64,000 nucleotides of DNA. It comes from JBDHTS01 sp044221445 (GTDB lineage: Bacteria; Pseudomonadota; Alphaproteobacteria; Micavibrionales; Micavibrionaceae). Under the pieces are notes generated by a model that saw nothing but the letters and a program-made list of their open reading frames with translations, ran no database searches and had not been told where the DNA came from. A program made the translations under genes and the position numbers. The DNA lies in NCBI GenBank assembly GCA_044221445.1, contig JBGAPF010000001.1:124001-188000 (forward strand). The letters are read 5' to 3'. Positions 1 to 8,798 of the stretch are shown one piece after another (position 1 is the first letter of the stretch; each line of letters opens with the position of its first letter).

Positions 1-3000
1 TTCACCCGCCTTGAACACGAAGATATCGTCGCCCGCGCCGCCGAACAGCTTGTCGGCGCCCGCTTCGCCATAGATCGTGTCGTTGCCGCTGCCGCCGTGC
101 AGCTGGTCGTTGCCCGTGCCGCCATACAGCTTGTCCGCCCCGCCGCCGCCGAAGATCGTGTCGCCCAGGTCGTAGCCGCGGATCGTGTCCGCCGCCGGCC
201 CGCCGATCAGGATATCGGCCGTGTTGACGCCCGTCGCGTTGTTGTTGTCGCCGTTGGCGGTGCCGCTGACGAATTTCCAGGCCGCATAGTTCGTCAGGTC
301 CATCGTGAACCCGTCGGCAAAGACCAGGTGTTCGATCTTTTTCGCCCCGTCCGCGCCGCGCTGCCCCAGCAGGGTCGTCTCATCGACGCCGGCCTTTGTA
401 ATGATGGTCAGGTCTTCGGTTCCGCTGCTGGCGAAGCTCATGCCTTCGAGCGTCAGCCCCGCCTTGAGCGTGATCGTGTCAATCCCGCCCGTGTCCGAGA
501 TTTTATCCTTGCCCGCGCTCAAGGTAATGCCGTCATTGTCGGCCCCGCCCCTGATGGTGTCGCCGAACTTGGTGCCGATGATGTCCTCGACGGAGGCCAG
601 CGTGTCCGTCTCCGTGCCATGTGTGACCTTGCCCGCGACCTTGTCGACGGTGATGGCGGAGCCCATCCACGAATAATCCGCCATATCCCTGCCGTCACCA
701 CCGTCCAGGATATTGACGCCCGCCCCGCCGTTCAGGATGTCGTCGTCCGTCCCGCCCTGCAGCGTATCGTTCCCGTTTCCGCCCAGAAGCGTGTCGTTGC
801 CCCCGCCGCCCATAAGGAGGTCGTTGCCATCCTTCCCGTCGAGCGTGTCGGTGCCGCCTAGCCCCACGATCGAGTCGTTACCGGCGTGACCGCGGATCAG
901 GTCATCACCCCACGTTCCATTGATCTGAACGTTTTGTTGCGCAGCGGGTGGAAAATACGCAAGCCCGCTGTCGGACATTTTGACGTACCCACCGCTGCCC
1001 AGCTGGATCGTCGTCGGGAAAAAATTCACCTTGGATGCCAGGACCATGTCGTGGATAGTCAGCGATCCGACGTCCCTGACCGTGATCGTCACCGTCGAAC
1101 GGCCATCAGAATCGTCCGGCGTCTTTGAAAACCCGAGATCCTCGAACTTTATCCCTTCCCAAAATCGCAGCACTTCGAAATACGTGCCGCGCGCGATGAC
1201 GTCGTCGCCCCCGCGATAGACGATTGTCAGGTGCGGCACGCCGGGCGCAGCGGAGGCTGGCAAGTTATCGATATAATCGTTCCCCGACCCCGTCAGAATC
1301 GTCATTTTAGAGCCATAAGACACCTGGGCGTGGAACGTGTCGCCCATATTCGTCCCGCGGATCTCGAAGCCGTTGGGACGCGAGGGTCCCCCGAATGCCG
1401 CGCCGACGGCCTGGACCACGCCGCCGATATTAACGGTCTGGGTGAAGCCGACGAAGGCGCCGATATCAAAAGACCCGCCCGTTTTCGAGCCGGAATAATC
1501 CAGAAACTCGCCCTGCGCATTCACGCGCCCGCCAGGGCCGTAGGATTTCAGCGTGTCGGGCAGAAGCGTCGTCTGGGAGACCGTATAAACACTCTCGAAA
1601 TTCTTCAGGACCGCGCGCCCGCCTTCGGCGCTCCATATCGTCACTGTATCAGCGGACGTCTCCTCGCGGCGGTCCACAATATTTCCGCTGAAGGCCGTGT
1701 CGAACCCGTCCCCGCCGTCGAACATCTGCACGGCCCCGGTATTGAAACCTCCGCGCAACGTATCATCGTATTTTGTCAGGATAGCGTTTTCGATCGACAC
1801 CAGGGTGTCCGTATCGCCCCAGCCGTCTATCGCGCTTCCATTGCCGATACTGTTGAGTATCACGGTTACGCCGCCATGGCCCCCTGCGGCATCATCTTGG
1901 GAATAATCGACAGTGTCCGAACCTGCTCCTCCATTCAGGATATCCGTTCCTTTGCCCCCGACCAGAATATCTTTGCCCGATTCAGCATATAAAGAGTCAT
2001 TGCCATCGTTTCCAAACAGCAAGTCTTCGCTCCAGCCGCTTCGGATCGTGTCATCTCCCGCACCGCCGCGGAGGATGTCCGATCCCGATCCGCCGTAGAG
2101 GTAATCGGCGCCGGCCGTACCTGTCTCGCTCCGGTTATAAGTATAGATAGAATTGCGCAACAGGCCATCCGCGTCCCCCAGCAGCTCTTCCGCCGAGTAC
2201 CAGAAGTCCTTTTCGATACCCGTTCCTTTGGAGGCGGCGTATTTTTCGAAATCATATTCTCCGGCTTGGACATTCTGTGCCCGGAAATCCTTCATCAGGC
2301 TCCATGAACGATAAGCCTCCCAGTCGAATGCGAACGGATCGGATACGGAGCCGGTGAAAAGAGCCACGGCCTTGAGCGAAGTATTGACGTTGGTGAGCCA
2401 GAGCGGGTTCATGACGTGCAGGCTGGCTAGGCCGGAAGCCGCCGTGTTGGAACTGTCGATCATGGCGACGACGCCGTCTTTATAATCCAGCTTACCGTCG
2501 TTGTTTCGGTCGCCCCTGACATGGGCCGGCGTCGCGCCGATAACGGATGGGTCGTACTGCAGGACGTATCTCTGGATGCCGTAAAAATCCGTGTTGCCGG
2601 AATCCGGCCCGTTCAGGATCGCGTAGCCGCTGCGGCCTTGAAAATCCTCTACACTCTTGCCGAACAGAACGCTTCCCAGCATCCCGGAAATGGACGCAAG
2701 CTTTCCATCCGTCCCGCCGGGCTGGAAAATCGCCAGCGGTGTGGGGATGTTTGAAAAAGACCTTTCGTTGTAAATCGCAAGAAGGTTTCCGGGGAATTGG
2801 TTATGAAGATCTCTATTTAAAAAATTTTCATTTGGGTTATTTGACCATGTGGTAAATGCAGCATTTGCACCTGCAGCAACACTTAAATTTCCTTGATGTC
2901 CATTAGCAGTATCTGCAAAGTCAGTAATTACAGATGAAATAAAACCTTGAGCTACACTTTGAGACATTTTATAAATATCATTTGTGCCTTCAGAATTATT

Positions 3001-3246
3001 CATGCTGTATGTATATGATGCGGTGCTATGCTCGGATTTATCTGCGAGAACATAGTTCGCCAGATAAGCCGCCCCGCCAACGCTTCCGCTAAAGGTCGAG
3101 ATATTTCCCTCTAGTACAGCCGCAGGACTATTGGTCAAAGTATGCACACGAAGATACATCTGTCCCCGATCGTATATTCCAAATTTAGGATCTTTATTCG
3201 TTGTAAGATCGCTTTGGATATCTTTCAAATCGGCGAGCGTTGTCAT
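1..3246 (-). CDS. RTX calcium-binding secreted protein, C-terminus beyond the window
   Basis: The frame is open for 1082 codons from the ATG at 3246 to the window edge, so the C-terminus is missing. An AGAG ribosome-binding site lies a few bases upstream. Residues 1 to about 370 form a domain I do not recognise. It holds an EF-hand-like loop (DRNNDGKLDYKDG) near residue 245. Glycine/aspartate nonapeptide repeats of the GGxGxDxLx type follow in three blocks, near residues 370-446, 786-856 and 1006-1080. Such repeats bind calcium and usually mark type I secretion substrates that fold outside the cell. No ABC exporter or membrane fusion protein gene is in the window. The exported-protein gene at 3261-3953 ends 14 bases upstream, so the two are probably co-transcribed. 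The first roughly 165 codons are AT-rich like that partner gene and the rest is GC-rich. The function of the N-terminal domain is unknown. Confidence 0.88.
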   Translation of the reverse strand, partial: MTTLADLKDIQSDLTTNKDPKFGIYDRGQMYLRVHTLTNSPAAVLEGNISTFSGSVGGAAYLANYVLADKSEHSTASYTYSMNNSEGTNDIYKMSQSVAQGFISSVITDFADTANGHQGNLSVAAGANAAFTTWSNNPNENFLNRDLHNQFPGNLLAIYNERSFSNIPTPLAIFQPGGTDGKLASISGMLGSVLFGKSVEDFQGRSGYAILNGPDSGNTDFYGIQRYVLQYDPSVIGATPAHVRGDRNNDGKLDYKDGVVAMIDSSNTAASGLASLHVMNPLWLTNVNTSLKAVALFTGSVSDPFAFDWEAYRSWSLMKDFRAQNVQAGEYDFEKYAASKGTGIEKDFWYSAEELLGDADGLLRNSIYTYNRSETGTAGADYLYGGSGSDILRGGAGDDTIRSGWSEDLLFGNDGNDSLYAESGKDILVGGKGTDILNGGAGSDTVDYSQDDAAGGHGGVTVILNSIGNGSAIDGWGDTDTLVSIENAILTKYDDTLRGGFNTGAVQMFDGGDGFDTAFSGNIVDRREETSADTVTIWSAEGGRAVLKNFESVYTVSQTTLLPDTLKSYGPGGRVNAQGEFLDYSGSKTGGSFDIGAFVGFTQTVNIGGVVQAVGAAFGGPSRPNGFEIRGTNMGDTFHAQVSYGSKMTILTGSGNDYIDNLPASAAPGVPHLTIVYRGGDDVIARGTYFEVLRFWEGIKFEDLGFSKTPDDSDGRSTVTITVRDVGSLTIHDMVLASKVNFFPTTIQLGSGGYVKMSDSGLAYFPPAAQQNVQINGTWGDDLIRGHAGNDSIVGLGGTDTLDGKDGNDLLMGGGGNDTLLGGNGNDTLQGGTDDDILNGGAGVNILDGGDGRDMADYSWMGSAITVDKVAGKVTHGTETDTLASVEDIIGTKFGDTIRGGADNDGITLSAGKDKISDTGGIDTITLKAGLTLEGMSFASSGTEDLTIITKAGVDETTLLGQRGADGAKKIEHLVFADGFTMDLTNYAAWKFVSGTANGDNNNATGVNTADILIGGPAADTIRGYDLGDTIFGGGGADKLYGGTGNDQLHGGSGNDTIYGEAGADKLFGGAGDDIFVFKAGE

Positions 3247-3260
3247 GATTTATCTCTTTT

Positions 3261-3953
3261 TTAGTTAACTTTGAAGCTGCTTACTATTTTTTTTATTTTT
3301 TCATTTATTATCTTAACTTGTGCCAAATCACTGGCATCAATACCATATTCTGCGCGAACATGATCGCTTATAAGAGAATGAACTTCACACCCGGAACGTT
3401 GATTTGTTCTTTTTTGTGAGTAGCTGCACTTCATAAACATCGGATTTGATGAAAAGTCTTTTTTGGGAATAAAAAAATCGCTCTTGCCAATCGATGGTTC
3501 CTGATTTTTATTTTTGTATAAATCAAAATCGATTTCTTTCTCGTCGCTTCTATCTAAATAGAGATTTTTCATGTTTTTTGAAAAAATACTAAATCCATTT
3601 AAACTGCTTGGCTTTAGAGTAATTTTAATAAAATCTTTTGCTGTTGTTTGTTTATTACATATTGGCAAAAAAGATTTTCTATCAATTCTTATTACAATAA
3701 ATTCTGCAGGGATTTTTACTTTATGAAAAATATTATAAGGATCAAACAGATAGGCCTCGGGGATAAGGAACTGTGTATGATCTGGGTCTTTGAACCCGAA
3801 CCGGACAAGCTTCGTGCTGCCGCAATAGGCTTTATCCGATTGCGCCGCTGGCGGCTTCTCCTGCGCCAAAACGGTCCAGCCCGCAGCGCTGAAAATCAAA
3901 AAAGCCATTAAAACCAACATGTTCCGCACGGGAATTCTTCCTCTCTGTTTCAC
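3261..3953 (-). CDS. Exported protein of unknown function paired with the RTX gene
   Basis: This 230-residue protein starts with a charged segment and a hydrophobic core ending near AGWTVLA, a probable Sec signal peptide, so it should be periplasmic. I do not recognise the family. Its C-terminal part has two cysteines about 14 residues apart (MKCSYS ... SGCEVH), followed by an EYGIDASDL-like stretch and a helical tail. The same spacing and pattern appear in the protein at 5748-6542 (LVRC ... SCTV ... EYTLYRSQL) and more loosely in 6663-7421. I therefore read them as a diverged family with a conserved disulfide. The gene is AT-rich and sits immediately upstream of an RTX gene, as does its relative at 5748. 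It could be a secretion accessory, an inhibitor of the RTX protein's activity or an immunity protein. Sequence alone does not decide. Confidence 0.8.
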   Translation of the reverse strand: MKQRGRIPVRNMLVLMAFLIFSAAGWTVLAQEKPPAAQSDKAYCGSTKLVRFGFKDPDHTQFLIPEAYLFDPYNIFHKVKIPAEFIVIRIDRKSFLPICNKQTTAKDFIKITLKPSSLNGFSIFSKNMKNLYLDRSDEKEIDFDLYKNKNQEPSIGKSDFFIPKKDFSSNPMFMKCSYSQKRTNQRSGCEVHSLISDHVRAEYGIDASDLAQVKIINEKIKKIVSSFKVN

Positions 3954-3991
3954 GTCTGCCTTATATCATGCCGTTGCTCTCACACGCAAAT

Positions 3992-5751
3992 TCACGCTTC
4001 GGTCAATGTAAATTCCTTTAAACTTCCGGCATCTAAATACCCGCCTGTCTTAGATCCCGAGTAATCCAGAAACTCGCCCCGCGCATTCACGCGCCCGCCA
4101 GGGCCATAGGCTTTGAGTGTGTCTGGAAGAAGCGTGAAGCGGGAATCGGTGAAAAAGGTCTCAAAGTTTTTTAGAACAAGTCGACCGCCACTCTCTCCGT
4201 CCCAGGCGGTTACCGTTTTCGCTGAAGTCTGCTCCCGAAAGTCGGCAAGAGACGTTAGATTTGCCGTATCAATGCCTTCGCCGCCGTCGAACATATGCAC
4301 GGCACCGACAGTGAAGCCTCCGCGCAGTGTATCATCGTATTTCGTTAAAATGCCATTTTCGATCGAGACCAGCTGATCTGTATTACCCCAGCCGTCAACG
4401 CCCGTACCATTACCGCTTTGATCCAGCGTTACTGTAATTTTCCCTGTACCGCCCGCCGCCGCATCGCCTGAGTAATCCGCCGTGTCGGCTCCCAGGCCGC
4501 CATCCAGTATATCCGCGCCAGCGCCTCCGGCTAGAATGTCGTCGCCCCGCTCGCCATACAGCTTGTCCGCCCCCGCATCGCCATACAGCCTGTCGCCGCT
4601 CCATCCGCTGCGAATCGTGTCATCGCCTGCACCGCCGTGAAGCTGATCTTGGCCCGCGCCGCCATAAAGATAGTCTGCGCCCGTTCCGCCCGTTTCGTTA
4701 CGGTCGTAGTTGAACATGACATTCCGTACGACACCGTAACTGTCGCCGAGGAGTTGTTCCGTCGTATACCAAAAATCCTTTTCTGTTCCCGTGCCTTTCG
4801 TTAAGACGTATTTCAGGAAGTCGTATTCGCCGCCTTCTACCGCTTGCGCCCGAAAGTCTTTCATCAGGTTCCAGTTACGGTAAGCTGTCCAATCCAGACT
4901 GAAGGGCGTAAAAGCGGCGCCGAGTTCGCCATGCAGCAGGGCCGCGCCCGTCAGCATTGTATTAACCGTCGCTTTCCAGGTGGCGCTCGTCACATCAAAA
5001 GATGTTGAATCCTCCATCGCGACAATCCCGTCGCGGTAATCCAGCTTGCCGTCACCGTTGCGGTCGCCCGTACCGCCACCAGCGGTGGGATCGTATTTCA
5101 ATACATAGTGCTGAAACCCAAAAAAATCGGTATTGGCTGCATCCGGCCCATTGACAAGCTTGTATCCGGCCCGGCCAGCGAAATCTGATGTGCTCTTGCC
5201 GAACAGGATGCTCGCGGCAATTCCTCCATACGACGCCTGCTGGCCGTCAACGCCAGTTTTCAGATAATAGTCAATCGGGATCAGGACAGGGTTGATCCTC
5301 GCATTGTCTAAAAGGCTCTTGAAGATTTGTGCGGGGAAATGATCTTAAAATCCGTGCTGTGTCCATGTTGAAGCTGCTGCTTCTATTCCAACCAACACAC
5401 CAAAGGCGCCGCTTTTACCAGCTTTTACACTATCAGAGACAGCAGTTAAATATCCCTGAGCTACAAACTGTGACATTTGATAGACGTTGGTGATGTTTGA
5501 ATTCACATCCATACGATAGCTATAGGCTGCATTCCCATGCATGGATTTGTCGGCGAGAAGATAATTAGCTGCATAAGCTATGCCCCCGCAAATCCGCTAA
5601 AAGTTGAAATGTTGCCTTCCAAAACCGCAGCTGCAGAATTAGTCAAAGAATGGATGCGTAGATACACCTCACCACGATCATATATACCAAACTTTGTATC
5701 TCTAATTCCAAAGCTTGCCTGGACATCATTTAAATCAGTAAGTAAGCTCAT
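3992..5751 (-). pseudogene. Second RTX gene copy, broken by a frameshift and a stop
   Basis: This is a paralogue of the gene at 1-3246. It starts at the ATG at 5751, which overlaps the upstream gene's stop as ATGA. The opening residues match the intact copy closely (KFGIYDRG, VLEGNISTFSG). The frame breaks near 5585 inside a run of five G (on the minus strand). Six G would restore reading into AYAANYLLADKS, matching AAYLANYVLADKS in the intact copy. The restored frame then meets a TAA at 5345-5347. Beyond it the same frame stays open to 3992, with the EF-hand-like loop DRNGDGKLDYRDG and one block of RTX nonapeptides. It ends at SGSKTGG plus about 20 residues, so it lacks the last two repeat blocks of the other copy. 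Two lesions plus truncation suggest a decaying duplicate. The homopolymer lesion could be a sequencing error, which the in-frame stop does not explain. Confidence 0.8.
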
Positions 5752-6542
5752 GGTTTATCTTTCTGCATATTATCCTCGGCAATAAATCCATGGATAAGTT
5801 TATAAATATCTTCGTCCAGTTTATTCAGGTTTTGTAACAAAGACAGTTGAGAACGGTACAAAGTGTATTCCATCATAATTTTGGGCGTCACTAATTCCAT
5901 CACAGTACATGACAAACGTTTGTCATTAAACATACGCACACACCTCACTAATGTCGGGCGTTTGAAATAATTTTTAGGGAATTCTGTAAGTTCATAAATT
6001 TGATTTTTTGGATCAATTTGTAGACTATGCCAGTAAATTTTATTACCATACTCATCATTTTTTATAAAAATTTTATACTCCTCTTTTGTAAGGTGAAAAA
6101 AATCACCAGCCTTATCAGGCTTTGGGTTTGCGCCTCTTAAATAAATAGTCAAAAATTTATCTGATACAGAGTTTCTTGGATATAAATCATATTCGTTCGA
6201 TAAACAAATAGGCTTTAAGCTATCGCTTAAAACACCTACAAATACAGTCTCCTGCTCACCGCCTTTGAAATTAGTTTGCTCATGCAAATAGCCTAAAGGG
6301 ATTCGAAAATTTGTCTTTATACCATCAGGGCTGACAACCGATAAATCTATCGGCTTCATGCTTTTTACACATGAATAAGTTTCCCCTGGATGCAAGATGG
6401 GCAACCCATAAATTGTTTGAGGTTTTTGTATATACGGGCTATCAGTCACGCCGGGTACGTAATCCGCAGCGATGGCCCCAGATATAGTCGCCACAACAAC
6501 GGCTGCAATCGCCAGAACTGTGTTCCTATTGATAAATTTCAT
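5748..6542 (-). CDS. Exported protein paired with the degenerate RTX copy
   Basis: The protein has 264 residues. It begins with a signal peptide ending in SGAIAADY, so it should be periplasmic. It shares with the product of 3261-3953 an IPLGYL-like strand, a KPIC cysteine, and a C-terminal cysteine pair (LVRC ... SCTV) followed by an EYTLYRSQL helix. I know no named family for it. Its stop overlaps the RTX copy's start (ATGA), so translation of the two was coupled. This matches the arrangement of the intact pair at 3953-3246. The gene is AT-rich and intact although its RTX partner is broken. That is expected if it has a protective role of its own, but it is only suggestive. Confidence 0.8.
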   Translation of the reverse strand: MKFINRNTVLAIAAVVVATISGAIAADYVPGVTDSPYIQKPQTIYGLPILHPGETYSCVKSMKPIDLSVVSPDGIKTNFRIPLGYLHEQTNFKGGEQETVFVGVLSDSLKPICLSNEYDLYPRNSVSDKFLTIYLRGANPKPDKAGDFFHLTKEEYKIFIKNDEYGNKIYWHSLQIDPKNQIYELTEFPKNYFKRPTLVRCVRMFNDKRLSCTVMELVTPKIMMEYTLYRSQLSLLQNLNKLDEDIYKLIHGFIAEDNMQKDKP

Positions 6543-6662
6543 GCCTGTTCCCCGTTACAACCATTGATGCCACTTTGTATCATAATTATCATATATCGTG
6601 CAAATTTTCCGTTTAAGAAAGTTTATGCCAAAGTTCACGCGCGGCGTTGAATTGATACGGCA

Positions 6663-7421
6663 TTATTTATTCTCCTTAATGATCAGGCTTTCCACCCAGG
6701 CTCTTTGCTTTTGGTCGGCTTCGATATGTCCCTCTACAGGAAAGTCATTCCTGAAAAAGCGATAAGCCAGAACAAGATCTTTTTTGAAAATGTAACTTGT
6801 GTGACAATTATTGGAGGGCGCGAAGTCACCATTTACAGGGTCTCCCCCAGAACATCTAAATGTCACGGGCTTGCCGTCATAGGTCGGAGCAGCTGACTGA
6901 GGCAGAATGTAAATATAAAGATATCCTTTTACAATCCGCTCCATGCCGTTAGGCAGAATGATGCTCCGGCCTTCCTTACGGCCCTCTTCGATCAAATGAA
7001 GGCTCCGGTCATACTCCGGCTGATAATCAGGCCGCGTTGCTGCATTCCCCAGCATCCCATGAATCCATTGGTAGCTCTGGACAGCGCCTAAATCTTTTAT
7101 TTCACAGCGGCGATCAAGGTAGTCAATGGTTTCGTCGGAAGGGGTGACGACTTCAACGCCCCATCCACGCGGAAACGCGAACGGAATACCCGCAATGCGG
7201 GCCTTGATGGGATCATAACACTTTGGCTTTTTAACCAGCGTATCCCGCGCCAGCATCGCATCGATATTTCTCTGCTGCTCTTCCAGCGCTGCCTTATGCT
7301 CCTCCGGAGTCACAACCGGATAACCGGGCGGCGGCTGGTGCAGCTTTTCTGCCGCCATCGCTATACCCGCAACGCACAGTATTGTAATTCCCAGAACTTG
7401 GCCCCAATTCCTTAATTTCAC
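6663..7421 (-). CDS. Orphan exported protein, related to the RTX partners
   Basis: I place the start at the GTG at 7421, not at the TTG at 7451. From 7421 the protein begins with a KLRNWG signal peptide that aligns with KLTNWG of the gene at 7661-8460, and the bases before both starts also align (a shared CTTAAGGTT leader). The result is 252 residues, exported, with cleavage probably after AGIAMAA. The mature part has an FRC ... NNC cysteine pair followed by a helical HTSYIFKKDLVLAYRFF stretch. This is loosely like the C-terminal part of the two RTX partner proteins. No RTX gene follows it directly. Function unknown. Confidence 0.75.
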   Translation of the reverse strand: MKLRNWGQVLGITILCVAGIAMAAEKLHQPPPGYPVVTPEEHKAALEEQQRNIDAMLARDTLVKKPKCYDPIKARIAGIPFAFPRGWGVEVVTPSDETIDYLDRRCEIKDLGAVQSYQWIHGMLGNAATRPDYQPEYDRSLHLIEEGRKEGRSIILPNGMERIVKGYLYIYILPQSAAPTYDGKPVTFRCSGGDPVNGDFAPSNNCHTSYIFKKDLVLAYRFFRNDFPVEGHIEADQKQRAWVESLIIKENK

Positions 7422-7660
7422 AATTTCCCACAACCTTAAGAATATATGCAATATCCTTCACCTTATAGCAAAGTAACAAACAGTCCGCAAACTTTCCAAT
7501 CCGGCAATTTTTATACCCCGCGCCGCTTGTGTTATTAATGTTTAGAATTCTAGTCAGATCGTAGCAGAACCTATTGAATTTACAATTATATTAAGCTCGG
7601 AGCCATATCCCCGGTCATAGGAATCCATCGCCAGGATTGCTTTAAATAAAGTTGCATCCA

Positions 7661-8460
7661 CTACCAAAATCTCCCTACAGAAAATTCGCTTCCATTAAGA
7701 TACAATTTAGTTTGATCATCAAATAAGTTGCTATCTGTACTTCCTAGATAACCGGGCTTATCTTTTCTTCCTGGTAACCAGGGGATCCATTTTTCTATAC
7801 CCCATAGTATAGGTTCATTTGTCGTTTCAATTGTTACAGCTTTTACAGAGACGCCTTTGCCAAACATTTTTTCAAGATTGTTTTCTTTTATTCGTGTTTT
7901 GGTGATAGATCCCGCTCCTTGAGGTTGTTCGTAACTCTCAAGAATATAAACCGCTTCAATGCTCTTAGGATCGTTCATGTTACGAAACCGCACCATGCGC
8001 GGATACTGGTCAAAGGACAGGGTCGCTTTGGCATCTTTTGAATGGCTATAATACTTAAAGCCTTCGGGCGTCAAACCGCCCTCTCCAGGAGCTTTCCCCG
8101 GAATCGGCAAAGCGTTAAAGACCGTCATATAATCGTCTGTCCCCATCAGGGCGAACAGGACGCCGCGCTTGCCAAGATCGACCACGACAGCTTCTCCCGA
8201 AACTCTGGCCTGTGNNNNNNNNNNNNNNNNNNCTGTGTCTCATAAACACCCTGGATCTCCGGCTCGATAAATTTGACTTTAACCTCTCTTACAGATGACC
8301 CGCTCTTCAACCCGTCCGGAGTTTCGACCTCTACGGTCGTTTTATAGCGAAAACTATCTGTACCGGTTTTAAAACTTCCCCCAAAATCAGCCGCGACTGC
8401 GACCGACGCAGCAACTAATGCCACCAAGCCAATGGCTCTACCCCAATTCGTCAATTTCAT
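7661..8460 (-). CDS. Exported conserved hypothetical protein, interrupted by an assembly gap
   Basis: The gene starts at the ATG at 8460 with a signal peptide (KLTNWG ... SVAVAA) and a first strand region containing VEVETPDGLKSGSS. It reads into 18 Ns at 8215-8232. On the other side the reading continues in a different frame (QARVSGEAVVVDLGKRG) to the stop at 7661. The simplest explanation is one gene across a gap whose real length is not 18 bases. The mature protein would be at least about 240 residues. I recall similar TVEVETPDG...SGSS proteins as conserved hypotheticals in proteobacteria, but can attach no function. Leader and signal peptide are shared with the gene at 6663-7421, although the mature parts are unrelated. 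That suggests a copied expression cassette carrying different contents. Confidence 0.7.
8215..8232. other. Assembly gap of 18 Ns
   Basis: Eighteen undetermined bases interrupt the exported-protein gene at 7661-8460. The reading frame differs on the two sides, so the true gap length is not a multiple of three from the stated length. Any claim about this gene's middle part is unsupported. Confidence 0.99.
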
Positions 8461-8798
8461 AATTCTTTCAGAACCTTAAGAGCACATGTATTATGTCATG
8501 CATATAGCACTGCGGCGCTTTCGCTGCAAACTTTCAGCGCTTTGAAAATTCCTTTCATTATGGTGGTCCATGCTAAAAATAAACGCAGCAGAGAGTAGTT
8601 CGCGTTAGACTGACCACACCGCCATACTGCACACTTTCAGACAGGCCACTTTGCTGGCGCGCAGAGTGATCTCCCTAAGCTGCGCAGGACAGGAGAGAGA
8701 CTGGTGGCGCAATATGCGCATATTCATTTTCCGGAATCAAACAACAGCATTGCTTATGTCGGGTCAACGAACCTGAAGCGCAGCTTTACCACTCTGAA
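8461..8798. other. 338-base intergenic stretch without a convincing gene
   Basis: It holds the leader and promoter region of the minus-strand gene at 8460 and the downstream end of the kinase gene at 8799. A plus-strand frame without a start (roughly 8670-8836) reads smoothly for some 50 codons and runs into the kinase gene's end. It could be a gene remnant, but I cannot identify it. I see no clear terminator, RNA gene or repeat. Confidence 0.5.

Noticed and set aside
1..900. Regular short repeats that could be mistaken for a CRISPR array
   Set aside because: They are coding nonapeptide repeats of the RTX protein, of variable sequence and no spacers.
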